Positions 54,006 through 63,184 of a stretch of 64,000 nt of DNA are shown here, piece after piece. The notes below the pieces were generated by a model that was given only the letters and a program-made list of their open reading frames with translations, ran no database searches and had not been told where the DNA came from. Source of the DNA: Aquimarina sp. Aq107 (GTDB lineage: Bacteria > Bacteroidota > Bacteroidia > Flavobacteriales > Flavobacteriaceae). Location of the stretch: NCBI RefSeq assembly GCF_943733665.1, contig NZ_OX030782.1, forward strand, positions 2,444,501 to 2,508,500, given 5' to 3'. How positions within the stretch are numbered: the first letter of the stretch is position 1; each line of letters starts with the position of its first letter. The position numbers and the translations under genes were made by a program.

Positions 54006-56999
54006 ATGAAAAGCAGCATTACGCTAACTAGTATTCTTTCTGTATTACTACTATTCTCGATAAAGTCTATCAGGGAAAAAAACAACATCTCCTCCTATAC
54101 AACTATAAATTCGCTTAATGCTATAAACATGCCAATCGAAGTACTTGGAGAAGAAGGTAAAATAGTAGAAAGATCTCTAATTTTAGACAATGAAACTCTT
54201 AATAGCACTGCTAAAATTTGGTTAATGATAAATAACCTTAGTTACCAAAATAAAGGATCTATAAAAATTAACAATAATAGCTGGTTATCATTAAATCACA
54301 ATACCGCTGCGGTTAACCCAAAAGAATTAGCTTATGGAGGCATGGTTCATGGAGGGTTTAATACTATACGACTTACAATACCAGCGACCGGTTTACAGGA
54401 GGGAGACAATATCATACGATTTAGATTTGACACCTCCGATGGAATTTCCATAGGATATCGTGTAATAAAAATTAATCTTCTAGATATTAATAACAATACA
54501 CTTTTACCAAATAACTCTTTTGAACAAGATGATCCTAATAACTGGACTACTCCTGACAACAGTTCTATAGAGAACGGTGAAAATTTATGGTTTAATAAAA
54601 ATCTATGGAATCATTATCCGCTCAATAATGATACTGGGTTCTGGTACGGAAAAACAATCCCTAATCGAAGAACAATACGAGCGAAATGCACAGATTGTCA
54701 TACCCGAGATGGTAGGGATCTAGAAATGTTTAGCTATTCTAACCTTTCGATTATTGAGCGATCAAAATTTCACGGTCTTACGGAACAGGAAGGAAAAGAT
54801 ATTGCAGCTTATATTAGAAGTTTATCTTCTCAGTCAAATATAGCAAGGCATGGTAGACCATGGAATCCTCCGTATCAACCAGGTCCAGTTCTAAAAAACA
54901 GATCTATTGAACAATGGGCTGCTGGAGCGGGTTTAGAATGGGTTCTTGAAAACGACGCCGATATGGCTCCATATATTTTTGCCAACGGAACCAGTAAACA
55001 AGCTATTAGAGCTGTTTTTGATGCTGATAAAATGGAAGATCGAACTATATTACCGCTTGCTATACAATTCCCAGATTGGAAACATTGGCTACCAATTATA
55101 CACCCAAAGGATGCCTATACTAAGAATGAATGGTGGACTAATTTAGCTATTGAAAAAAATCCAGTAACAAATTACGAAACAATTAGATCACAATTTGTTA
55201 CTTCCTATAATCCTAATACGATTGAAAGTTTTAATGTTCCTCAAAAACTGCGACAATTAGGAAAAGGAATTGATGGCAACTCTGGATTTAGACATTTTTT
55301 TGAAATAGGATCTCCTGACAACAAACATTGGAGATCAAAAAATGGAGATGCTAATGCGCATCTTAGTGATGGTATTGATCTAGAAATGGCAAAAACCAGT
55401 CTTGCTAAACTAATGGCAGTTAAAAATTTTGAAATAATCAATGAATTTAACCTACAAGACAAAGCTCCACTTGTTGTACCAAATCCGGAAGAAGATGATC
55501 CAGCAATACGCCAATGGCCAGTAAAATGGTATTCGGTATTCGAAATACCTGCTCATTTTACTTCGGATAATAGTAGACATTATGTAGGGCAAGAGCATAA
55601 GACAGCTCATTATGAAACATCGACTTGGTATAACCTACAATTTGTACTTAATGGAGGAAATGGATTTGTAGGAGGAACTACTCCAACAGATTTCAACTAT
55701 CACACCCCATTTATGGGATTTGCTGAATACTATTCTGGAATTAATGAACCATTACGTCGTTTCTCTGCTATTAACCATATGTATCAGATCCGTACGTGGT
55801 CTAATTCAATAATTCCTAGTAACGAAGGGTTTAGAATTTCTAATCAAGGTATCTGGGAAATGTTGGGCTCCAGTAATAGTAATCAAGAATTTCATAACCC
55901 ATCATATGATATCGTAAAACAATTAGACAATATAGAATCTGGTTTATCCGACAAAGTATTAGAAGCTATGCTACTTCAGTTTCTTGATGAAGCTGAAAAA
56001 TATGATCTAAATACTTGGGCAAGAACCGAAGATGGCGGAGATTATCAGTTAGATTCTGCTTCTAAAACAACCACAGATTTAATATCGGTTCCTCATTTTG
56101 GCAACCCTAATCAAGGTAGACTATTGTACCACTATGCCGATAAGTTTTATGATATCATTCCTAGAATTAAAAATAACTTCGGCATACACTGTAGCATTCT
56201 AAATAGAATAACAAATTGGTGTAAAGAAGCGTGGCCTTTAATAGATTTTGAGAAATATTTGATCGACAACTGTAGCGAAGAAGTACTGGATTGTAATAAT
56301 GTATCAATTAATGAAGGTAACATCTATAAAATTAAAACTACACATGATAAATGTATCAATGCAATAGAAAATAATGGTTACAATATCACGCAACAAACTT
56401 GTTCTGATAATACTACCGAAAAATGGATTCTAGAAAATGCAGAAACTGGATATTACTATATAAAAAATATAGATAGTGGTAAGTATATGAGTACTACTTC
56501 GAATAACAATGGAGATCATATTGAAGAAGTTACTTTCTCTGGTAATGATAGTCAGCAGTGGGAAATAAAAGAAATAGAAAATTGTAAATTCAATATTATT
56601 GCGAAAACATCTAACAAATGTCTTGATCTAAAAAGTGGGAATAGTGCAGATGGTACACGTTTTCAGTTATGGGATTGTGTAAGTACTAATAGTGAAAATC
56701 GTGAGTATAGTTTTGAATTTATCGAAACAGAAGTATTAGGAGTAGAAGATCTCTCTGAATCAAACATGATTTTGTATCCAAATCCTACACGTGCACTTTT
56801 AAATATCAAAATACCAAACAAGTATCTTGAAAAATCTACACAAATTAAAGTATATGATTTTATGGGTAGATTACTAAGAGAAGTAACTTCGACTAAAGAT
56901 TTGATCCAAATAAATATAGAAAATATACCATCTGGGAATTATTTTGTTCGAGTAATAGATGGTAAAAAGTCTTATAATTCGTTCATTATTAAAAATTAA
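54006..56999 (+). CDS. Secreted c-type cytochrome with ricin-type lectin and T9SS domains
   Basis: This 997-residue exported protein has a hydrophobic N-terminus (about 5-22). A beta-rich domain spans about 40-160. A single heme motif IRAKCTDCHTRDGRDLEMF (CxxCH near residue 229) is followed by a helical cytochrome-like stretch (KFHGLTEQEGKDIAAYIRSL). A large unrecognised middle spans about 290-755. A ricin B-type lectin lies at about 765-905 (KCINAIENNGYNITQQTC, KCLDLKSGNSADGTRFQLWDC with the QxW motif), and a T9SS sorting domain at 915-997 (LYPNPTRALLNIKIPNKYL to YNSFIIKN). Likely an extracellular redox enzyme targeted to glycans. Cotranscribed with the GH18 gene 27 bases downstream. Confidence 0.8.
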   Translation: MKSSITLTSILSVLLLFSIKSIREKNNISSYTTINSLNAINMPIEVLGEEGKIVERSLILDNETLNSTAKIWLMINNLSYQNKGSIKINNNSWLSLNHNTAAVNPKELAYGGMVHGGFNTIRLTIPATGLQEGDNIIRFRFDTSDGISIGYRVIKINLLDINNNTLLPNNSFEQDDPNNWTTPDNSSIENGENLWFNKNLWNHYPLNNDTGFWYGKTIPNRRTIRAKCTDCHTRDGRDLEMFSYSNLSIIERSKFHGLTEQEGKDIAAYIRSLSSQSNIARHGRPWNPPYQPGPVLKNRSIEQWAAGAGLEWVLENDADMAPYIFANGTSKQAIRAVFDADKMEDRTILPLAIQFPDWKHWLPIIHPKDAYTKNEWWTNLAIEKNPVTNYETIRSQFVTSYNPNTIESFNVPQKLRQLGKGIDGNSGFRHFFEIGSPDNKHWRSKNGDANAHLSDGIDLEMAKTSLAKLMAVKNFEIINEFNLQDKAPLVVPNPEEDDPAIRQWPVKWYSVFEIPAHFTSDNSRHYVGQEHKTAHYETSTWYNLQFVLNGGNGFVGGTTPTDFNYHTPFMGFAEYYSGINEPLRRFSAINHMYQIRTWSNSIIPSNEGFRISNQGIWEMLGSSNSNQEFHNPSYDIVKQLDNIESGLSDKVLEAMLLQFLDEAEKYDLNTWARTEDGGDYQLDSASKTTTDLISVPHFGNPNQGRLLYHYADKFYDIIPRIKNNFGIHCSILNRITNWCKEAWPLIDFEKYLIDNCSEEVLDCNNVSINEGNIYKIKTTHDKCINAIENNGYNITQQTCSDNTTEKWILENAETGYYYIKNIDSGKYMSTTSNNNGDHIEEVTFSGNDSQQWEIKEIENCKFNIIAKTSNKCLDLKSGNSADGTRFQLWDCVSTNSENREYSFEFIETEVLGVEDLSESNMILYPNPTRALLNIKIPNKYLEKSTQIKVYDFMGRLLREVTSTKDLIQINIENIPSGNYFVRVIDGKKSYNSFIIKN

Positions 57000-57026
57000 T
57001 TTATACGTCCTTTATACACTATATCT

Positions 57027-58256
57027 ATGAGGAAACTATTATTTACAATTAGTATGTTAGTGTTTTTAATGAACTGTAATAATAACAACCAATTCAAGCA
57101 AAAAACCAGAACTTTAGAAAAATCAAGCGATAGTGCACGTTCTATTAGTGATCGACAACTACAAAATCAAAAATTTGAATCCTATAATTTTAATACAGAA
57201 GAACAATGGGATAGTCTAAATAAAAGGATCAAAACACAAGTAATTCATAAAAAAGGAAAAGTTCATCCGAGTACAAAAACATTTGGTTGGCATATATACT
57301 CTAACGGTACTTCCTATAAAAATTATAATTTCTCTATGTTATGGGGACTCTCCTATTTTTCCTATACGTTAGAATCAGAAACTGGAAATTATAAAAGTAT
57401 CTATCAATGGAAAACAACATCTCTTATTGATAGTGCTAAAGCAAAAGGTTGTAAAGTATTCTTATCAGTTTCTAATTTTGGAAGTAAAAATAATAGTGCA
57501 TTTTTAAAAAATCAAAAAGCTAAAAAAACACTAATCGATAGTTTATCTAATTTGTTGGCATTAAGAGCTGCAGACGGTATAAACATTGATTTTGAAGGAG
57601 TATCAAAAGAAGATAGAACAAACTATACTAATTTTATTATCGAAATTTCTAAAAACTTAAAAAAAGATAACCCTAACTATATGATATCACTCTGTCTTTA
57701 CGCAATTGACTGGAATGATGTTTTTGACATACAAGCTATTGATCCATATATTGATTTCTATACATTGATGGGATATGATTATTATGGTAGTTTTAGTAAA
57801 ACTACTGGACCTGTAACTCCTTTTAAAACAAGTCAACTATTTGGAAATGGTCTACAAACATCCGTTGATTATTATAACAAGAAGGGTGTACTTCTTAATA
57901 AACTAATTGTAGGGCTACCCTATTATGGAGCCGAATGGTATACTAATGATCCTGAAATTGGTGCCATAGTTACCAGATTTAAATCACACCCGCGCTATCA
58001 TAATATTAAGGATATATATATTGATTCATTAAAAATACCAATTGAGTTTGATGTAAAGAGTTCTTCAAGTTACCTTATAATTAAGGATAATAATAAAAAA
58101 TATCGGCAATTATTTTTCGAAGATTCTAAATCGTTATCAATCAAATATGATTGGATAAAAAGCAATAAAATAGGAGGCGTCGGAATTTGGGCACTAGGAT
58201 ATGATGATGGTTATACTGAATTATGGGATTTATTAAACGAGAAATTTTCAGAATAA
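57027..58256 (+). CDS. GH18 family glycosyl hydrolase-like lipoprotein
   Basis: This 409-residue protein begins MRKLLFTISMLVFLMNC; Cys-17 is the probable lipidation site, although Asn before it is atypical. Residues about 80-405 form a GH18 TIM barrel. The active-site strand reads LRAADGINIDFEGVSKED (DxxxDFE, about residues 187-199): the catalytic Glu and preceding Asp are kept, while the middle Asp of DGxDxDxE is Asn. FYTLMGYDYYGSF and GVGIWALGYDDGYTELW are further GH18 features. It probably cleaves beta-1,4-GlcNAc-containing glycans on the cell surface. It follows the cytochrome/lectin gene in one operon. Confidence 0.88.
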   Translation: MRKLLFTISMLVFLMNCNNNNQFKQKTRTLEKSSDSARSISDRQLQNQKFESYNFNTEEQWDSLNKRIKTQVIHKKGKVHPSTKTFGWHIYSNGTSYKNYNFSMLWGLSYFSYTLESETGNYKSIYQWKTTSLIDSAKAKGCKVFLSVSNFGSKNNSAFLKNQKAKKTLIDSLSNLLALRAADGINIDFEGVSKEDRTNYTNFIIEISKNLKKDNPNYMISLCLYAIDWNDVFDIQAIDPYIDFYTLMGYDYYGSFSKTTGPVTPFKTSQLFGNGLQTSVDYYNKKGVLLNKLIVGLPYYGAEWYTNDPEIGAIVTRFKSHPRYHNIKDIYIDSLKIPIEFDVKSSSSYLIIKDNNKKYRQLFFEDSKSLSIKYDWIKSNKIGGVGIWALGYDDGYTELWDLLNEKFSE

Positions 58257-58268
58257 CAATAAAATATG

Positions 58269-58299
58269 AAAGCCCAGACACTTTGTATCTGGGCTTTTT
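58269..58299. terminator. Terminator after the GH18 gene
   Basis: AAAGCCCAGA, loop CACTTTGTA, TCTGGGCTTTTT; also serves the convergent PLP lyase gene. Confidence 0.88.
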
Positions 58300-58317
58300 A
58301 GCTTTGGGTTACTATTT

Positions 58318-59601
58318 TTAAGCAGTTTCTACTTCTAAAACATTGACTATATCAACCTTTTCTAATGCTTGCTCTAAATCCCATATCAAATCTTTAGCAC
58401 TTTCTACTCCAATAGACAATCTCACTAATTGATCCGTAATGTTCATTTGTTGTTGCTGTTCTTCATTTACACCAGCATGTGTCATCGTTTTAGGATGTTC
58501 TGATAAACTTTCTGTTCCTCCCAAACTTACTGCTAGTTTCATTAATTTAAGATTATTAAGAAACATAAATGCTTCTTTCTCACCTCCGATAATATCAAAA
58601 GAAACCATTGCTCCAGGTGCAGAACATTGTTTCGTATAAATACTATGCGCCTCTGTTCCTTCTTTTAACAATCCTAAATAATACACTTTTTCTACTTTAG
58701 GATGTTTATCTAAATAATCAGCAACAATCTGAGCATTCTGAGTTTGCTGATCCATACGCACCTTTAATGTTTCTAAACTTCTTAACAATAACCAAGCTGT
58801 ATGAGGACTTACCATATTACCCAAAAAAGTACGTAAAGTTTTAACACGAACCATCAACTCTGCATTTCCTAAAACCGCTCCAGCAATTAGATCACTATGA
58901 CCTCCTATATATTTGGTAGCAGAATACAACACCAGATCCGCACCACATTGTAATGGATGTTGCCATAGAGGTCCCATATATGTATTATCAACAGCTACAA
59001 GTGCTTTTCGATCCTCTGTACTATATTTAGCAGCAATCTGACTAAATTTTTCTATATCTACAATGTCATTCGTTGGGTTTGCCGGGGTTTCTAAATAAAT
59101 CATAGAAAGTTTATCTGCCTTACCCGAAGCTTCTATCATGTGCTCCACTTCTTCTATACTCTGATTTGGCATCACTCCTATAGTATCAACTCCTATTTTA
59201 TCTAAGAAATGATGAATAAAGTGATCCGTTCCTCCATAAACTGGATTACTATATACCAATAAATCACCTGGTTTTAAAAATTCTAATAATACCGTACTAA
59301 TCGCAGACATTCCACTCTCAAATACTGCGCAATCATCTGCTTTATCCCAAAGACATAACCTATTTTCTAATATTTCAAGATTAGGGTTATTAATTCTACT
59401 GTAGATCAATCCCAATTCTTCCTTTTCTGATTTCTCTCTTAGACCATAGGCTAATTCAAAAAATGCTTTCCCCTCTTCTGCTGTCTTAAAAACAAAAGTT
59501 GAAGTTTGAAATATTGGACATTTAATAGCTCCTTCAGATAACTCAGGTTTATAACCATATGTCATCATTAAACTCTCTGGATTAAAATTGTGATCTTTCA
59601 T
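58318..59601 (-). CDS. Trans-sulfuration-type PLP enzyme (methionine gamma-lyase/cystathionine gamma-synthase family)
   Basis: This 427-residue enzyme of the Cys/Met metabolism PLP family carries SRINNPNLEILENRLCLWD, the VFESGMSAIST motif, AVDNTYMGPLWQHPL and the PLP-lysine in VLYSATKYIGGHSDLIAGAV (about residue 237). The family covers methionine gamma-lyase, cystathionine gamma-synthase and cystathionine gamma-lyase. With a divergent Lrp/AsnC regulator beside it, methionine or cysteine catabolism (methionine gamma-lyase) is the best guess, but a synthase role cannot be excluded. Cytosolic. Confidence 0.85.
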   Translation of the reverse strand: MKDHNFNPESLMMTYGYKPELSEGAIKCPIFQTSTFVFKTAEEGKAFFELAYGLREKSEKEELGLIYSRINNPNLEILENRLCLWDKADDCAVFESGMSAISTVLLEFLKPGDLLVYSNPVYGGTDHFIHHFLDKIGVDTIGVMPNQSIEEVEHMIEASGKADKLSMIYLETPANPTNDIVDIEKFSQIAAKYSTEDRKALVAVDNTYMGPLWQHPLQCGADLVLYSATKYIGGHSDLIAGAVLGNAELMVRVKTLRTFLGNMVSPHTAWLLLRSLETLKVRMDQQTQNAQIVADYLDKHPKVEKVYYLGLLKEGTEAHSIYTKQCSAPGAMVSFDIIGGEKEAFMFLNNLKLMKLAVSLGGTESLSEHPKTMTHAGVNEEQQQQMNITDQLVRLSIGVESAKDLIWDLEQALEKVDIVNVLEVETA

Positions 59602-59764
59602 TTCTTTGGTTTACTATATTTATTAATTATTCTAATGAATTTCTATAGAAGAAATAATTAGCATTTATAACAATATAAAATTAGTCATAAAAGAAATAAA
59701 AACTATTTTATAGATTAATTTTAGAATTAAAACATATAAAATCTTTTAAAAAAGAATTTTATTC

Positions 59765-59772
59765 TATTTTTG
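59765..59772 (+). promoter_or_regulatory. TAnnTTTG -7 box of the Lrp/AsnC gene
   Basis: TATTTTTG lies 32 bases before the ATG at 59805. The 59602-59764 stretch shared with the divergent lyase gene is very AT-rich and probably holds the Lrp-type binding sites. Confidence 0.5.
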
Positions 59773-59804
59773 ATTACTTATTTTAATTGAAAAAGAAAAA
59801 TATT

Positions 59805-60260
59805 ATGGATAAAACAGATCGATCTATCCTAAATTTATTACAAAAGGATGGAAAAATAACTATCAAAGAGATTGCAGAAAGATTGAACCTTACTACTACT
59901 CCTATTTTTGAAAGAGTAAAAAAATTGGAACGCGAAGGATATATCAAATCGTATAAAGCAATTCTTGATAGAAAAAAAGCTGGCTTACAACTTATGGTGT
60001 TCTGCAACGTAACTTTAAACCTTCACCAAACAGATTATCTTAAAAAATTTGAAAAAGACATTCAGCAATTTCCGGAAGTTGTAGAATGTTACCATGTAGC
60101 TGGAATGTTTGATTATCTAATTAAGATATATGCGGAAGATATGGAAAGCTATCAGCATTTTCTTTCTAACAAATTAGCTTCACTAGAAAATATTTCTAAA
60201 GTACAAAGCTCATTTGTGATGACTGAAGTAAAAGATTTTTCTTTTTTACCAATTCCTTAG
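59805..60260 (+). CDS. Lrp/AsnC family transcriptional regulator
   Basis: This 151-residue regulator has an N-terminal HTH (MDKTDRSILNLLQKDGKITI then KEIAERLNLTTTPIFERVKK). A C-terminal RAM/AsnC domain follows (VFCNVTLNLHQ, EVVECYHVAGMFDYLIKIY, and KVQSSFVMTEVKD). The ATG at 59805 matches the family start (xDxxDxxIL); an earlier TTG at 59787 is rejected. It is divergent to the Met/Cys PLP lyase, so it likely responds to an amino acid and controls that gene. In addition it may control itself. Confidence 0.92.
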   Translation: MDKTDRSILNLLQKDGKITIKEIAERLNLTTTPIFERVKKLEREGYIKSYKAILDRKKAGLQLMVFCNVTLNLHQTDYLKKFEKDIQQFPEVVECYHVAGMFDYLIKIYAEDMESYQHFLSNKLASLENISKVQSSFVMTEVKDFSFLPIP

Positions 60261-60269
60261 AAAACACAT

Positions 60270-61616
60270 CTAAATCGCCTCTACAGTATGATCCATTATA
60301 ACTTTAGTTTTCCTAGTTCGGATATAATTTATAAACAACAAAAGTAGGATAACCAAAAATATCCCAGAACCTATAGTAAAAATAACTACACCTATACTTT
60401 CAAACATTATTCCTCCTAAAACAAGTCCAAATATACTTGCTAAACTTCCCATACTATTTCCATATCCTTGAATCGCTCCTTGCATAGTTGGATTCCCTGT
60501 TCTTGATAAAAGTGATAAAAAACTTGGCCACATTAGTCCATTTCCAAGTGACAGTATCGTATTTGCTAAATAAAGCAGAATTAAGTTATTAAATGAAAGA
60601 AAGAAAAAACTTAGAGATAAAAGTAGTGTTCCTATAGTAATTAATATAATATTAGAAACTTTACCTGACAAGAAAGACAATAATGGACCTTGTACTAAAA
60701 TCATTATAAAACTAGAATACGCCAGAAACATTCCTAAATCAATTGCTGTCCATTCTAATGTAGTAGAAGCATATATAGGCAAGCCAGCATAAAATAAACT
60801 AAAGGCTAAAAATGTCAAAAAATAAATAGTAAATAATAACGGAATTCCTTTTTGCTTCAAAACTCCCTTCAGCGTATTATTATTACTATCTTCTGGAGCA
60901 TTTTTAATAAAACAATCTTTATGCTCAACCTGAAAGAACTTTCTAAAAGATTTAAAGTTTAAACTGCCAGTATCTACCATACACGGATTGCTTTCTGGCA
61001 ATCTGATAAAAATAACTAGAATTGCTATTAACGAAATAATAGCGGCTAAACTAATTGGCAATATTTCTCCTAAAACTGTAGAAGCTAAAATGCCTGCTAC
61101 AGCTGGTCCTAAGACAAAACCTAAGCTTGTAGAAGCACCCATCATTCCGAAATTCTTATCTCTATCTTTATCTGTCGAAACATCTGATAAATAAGCATTA
61201 GCAACGGATACATTACCTCCAGTAAAACCATCAAAGATTCTTGCTAAGAAAAGTAAAACCAATGGCAATGTCATAATATAATTACCAATGAACCCTGAAT
61301 CAGAAGACCATAATGGTATTTTTGGTAACATTAAAGCAATTAAAAACAATAACCAAGCTATAAATGTACCTGCTTGGCTAATTACTAGGACTTTTTTTCT
61401 TCCTATTCTATCAGAAAGTCTCCCTAAAATTGGAGCACCAATAAATTGAAAAAAAGGATACATTGCACCTAAAATTCCATAAATAAATCCATTACCCCCA
61501 AGATCAGTAACAATAAATATAAGAATTGGAATGACAATACTATAACCTAATATTCCTATAAAATTAACTAAGAGTATTGGAAAAATCTTTTTAGAAAAGA
61601 AACTTATAAATCTCAT
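60270..61616 (-). CDS. MFS transporter (TetA-like drug:H+ antiporter-1 family)
   Basis: This 448-residue polytopic protein has 12 hydrophobic segments. The MFS loop 2-3 motif is GAPILGRLSDRIGRKKVLVIS (G-x-L-a-D-r-x-G-R-k-x; about residues 56-76), and FDGFTGGNVSVANAYLSDVS belongs to the TetA/MdtG-like subgroup. The central loop of about 30 residues is charged. Proton-coupled export of a drug or metabolite is predicted; the substrate is unknown. Convergent to the Lrp gene with 9 bases between. Confidence 0.9.
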   Translation of the reverse strand: MRFISFFSKKIFPILLVNFIGILGYSIVIPILIFIVTDLGGNGFIYGILGAMYPFFQFIGAPILGRLSDRIGRKKVLVISQAGTFIAWLLFLIALMLPKIPLWSSDSGFIGNYIMTLPLVLLFLARIFDGFTGGNVSVANAYLSDVSTDKDRDKNFGMMGASTSLGFVLGPAVAGILASTVLGEILPISLAAIISLIAILVIFIRLPESNPCMVDTGSLNFKSFRKFFQVEHKDCFIKNAPEDSNNNTLKGVLKQKGIPLLFTIYFLTFLAFSLFYAGLPIYASTTLEWTAIDLGMFLAYSSFIMILVQGPLLSFLSGKVSNIILITIGTLLLSLSFFFLSFNNLILLYLANTILSLGNGLMWPSFLSLLSRTGNPTMQGAIQGYGNSMGSLASIFGLVLGGIMFESIGVVIFTIGSGIFLVILLLLFINYIRTRKTKVIMDHTVEAI

Positions 61617-61676
61617 TTTCTAAAATTAAGATTGTTATTACTAAAGACCTGTTAAACTATTACTAATAATCTAGCT

Positions 61677-62681
61677 TCAATTCAATATTTTCACAAGTAG
61701 CTCTTTCAGGATATCTCCAGGAGGAAGACCTGCTGCTCCTACTCCTTTGCTCTTAACATCAGCCTCTCTTAATAGTGCAATAATTTGACTTACTTTTTTC
61801 ATAGGATAATTACGACTAGCATCGGAATAATCACTTACAAAATATGGATTGATTCTTAGTGCACTGGCAACACTACGTTGAGATTTATCGGGTAATCCGT
61901 GATATTGTAAAACCTGAGAAAAAAAACTATAAAGCAATGATATGGTAACCACCAATGGATTGTCTTTAGGATTCTGCGCAAAGTAATTGATAATCCTAAA
62001 TGCTTTCATAACATCTCTGGTACCTATCGCTTTTCTTAGTTCAAAATTGTTAAACTCCTTGCTTATTCCAATATTCTCTTCAATTTTATCTGCTGTAATA
62101 GGTTGCCCCTTTGGAATAATCAATTTTAGTTTTTCTAACTCGTTATTAATTTTGTTTAGATCTGTACCCAAAAACTCTACTAACATTTGAGAAGCTTTTG
62201 GTTCAATAGTATATTTTGATCCAGCTAAAACTCTTCTTATCCAATCAGATACCTGATTCTCATATAGCTTTTTACTTTCATATATAATACCATTCTTAGC
62301 AACTATTTTATATAGTTTTTTCCGTTTATCTATCTTTTTATATTTATAACAAACTACTAAAACGGTGGTTGGCTGAGGGTTTTCTGCATAATCAGCTAAT
62401 TTTTCAATGGTTCTAGAAAGATCTTGTGCTTCTTTTACAATTACCACTTGACGTTCTGCCATCATTGGATAGCGCTTAGCATTAGAAACAATATCCTCTA
62501 CGCTAACATCGCGACCATATAATACCATTTGATTAAACCCTTTCTCCTCTTCTGCTAGTACATTTTTATCAATATATTCTGAAATTTTATCAATATAGTA
62601 TGGTTCTTCGCCCATTAAAAAATAAATAGGTTTAATATTTCCATTCTTAATATCGCTTACTATCTGTTTTACTTCATCCAT
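61677..62681 (-). CDS. holA: DNA polymerase III subunit delta
   Basis: This 334-residue clamp-loader subunit begins MDEVKQIVSDIKNGNIKPIYFLMGEEPYYIDKI, the HolA N-terminus with YFLMGEEPYYID. NIGISKEFNNFELRKAIG and the C-terminal helical domain (NPLVVTISLLYSFFSQVLQY) are present as expected. Delta opens the beta clamp in the replisome. The downstream-facing HsdR_N-like gene starts divergently 26 bases away. This neighbour pair is typical of Bacteroidota. Confidence 0.93.
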   Translation of the reverse strand: MDEVKQIVSDIKNGNIKPIYFLMGEEPYYIDKISEYIDKNVLAEEEKGFNQMVLYGRDVSVEDIVSNAKRYPMMAERQVVIVKEAQDLSRTIEKLADYAENPQPTTVLVVCYKYKKIDKRKKLYKIVAKNGIIYESKKLYENQVSDWIRRVLAGSKYTIEPKASQMLVEFLGTDLNKINNELEKLKLIIPKGQPITADKIEENIGISKEFNNFELRKAIGTRDVMKAFRIINYFAQNPKDNPLVVTISLLYSFFSQVLQYHGLPDKSQRSVASALRINPYFVSDYSDASRNYPMKKVSQIIALLREADVKSKGVGAAGLPPGDILKELLVKILN

Positions 62682-62707
62682 TCAGAAAAAATCATCAAAT
62701 TTGTGCT

Positions 62708-63151
62708 ATGCAAAACCTTAACTTTCCAGCATATCAGTTCAGGTTCAAAAGTAGCGAAAATAAAGTTTCTATTTTTGACAGAATACGCAAAAAATTTATC
62801 ATTCTTACTCCAGAAGAATGGGTAAGACAGCATACAATTCATTATTTAATTGAAGAAAAGAAATATCCAGAAAGTCTTATTAATGTAGAAAAACTGATCA
62901 AAGTTAATGATCTTAACAAGCGTTATGATATTATTGTTTTTAACCCTGATGGCAGCATCTATTTGATTATTGAATGTAAATCACATTCTGTAAAAATTAC
63001 GCAAGAGGTATTTGATCAAATAGCTAGATACAACTTAGTATTGAACTCAGAATATCTTATGATCACTAATGGGCTGGACCATTATTATTGTCAAATGAAT
63101 TATCAAGAAAAACGTTACTCTTTTTTAAAAGATATTCCTGATTATAAATAG
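62708..63151 (+). CDS. Type I restriction enzyme R N-terminal (HsdR_N)-like PD-(D/E)xK protein
   Basis: This 147-residue protein matches the HsdR_N nuclease-fold domain alone: RYDIIVFNPDGSIYLIIECKSH (D near 78, ExK near 93-95, RYxxxxF) is the PD-(D/E)xK core, and Q-x-x-x-Y follows in QIARYNLVL. No methylase or specificity gene is nearby, so it is not a restriction system but the stand-alone Bacteroidota form that usually sits beside holA. Its cellular role is not known. It is divergent from holA. Confidence 0.88.
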   Translation: MQNLNFPAYQFRFKSSENKVSIFDRIRKKFIILTPEEWVRQHTIHYLIEEKKYPESLINVEKLIKVNDLNKRYDIIVFNPDGSIYLIIECKSHSVKITQEVFDQIARYNLVLNSEYLMITNGLDHYYCQMNYQEKRYSFLKDIPDYK

Positions 63152-63184
63152 CTATTTATTAATATTTGCTTTTTATTTGTACAA

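Noticed and set aside
62708-63151. Restriction-modification system, from the HsdR_N-like protein
   Set aside because: Only the nuclease-fold domain is present, with no helicase, methylase or specificity gene; this is the stand-alone form next to holA.
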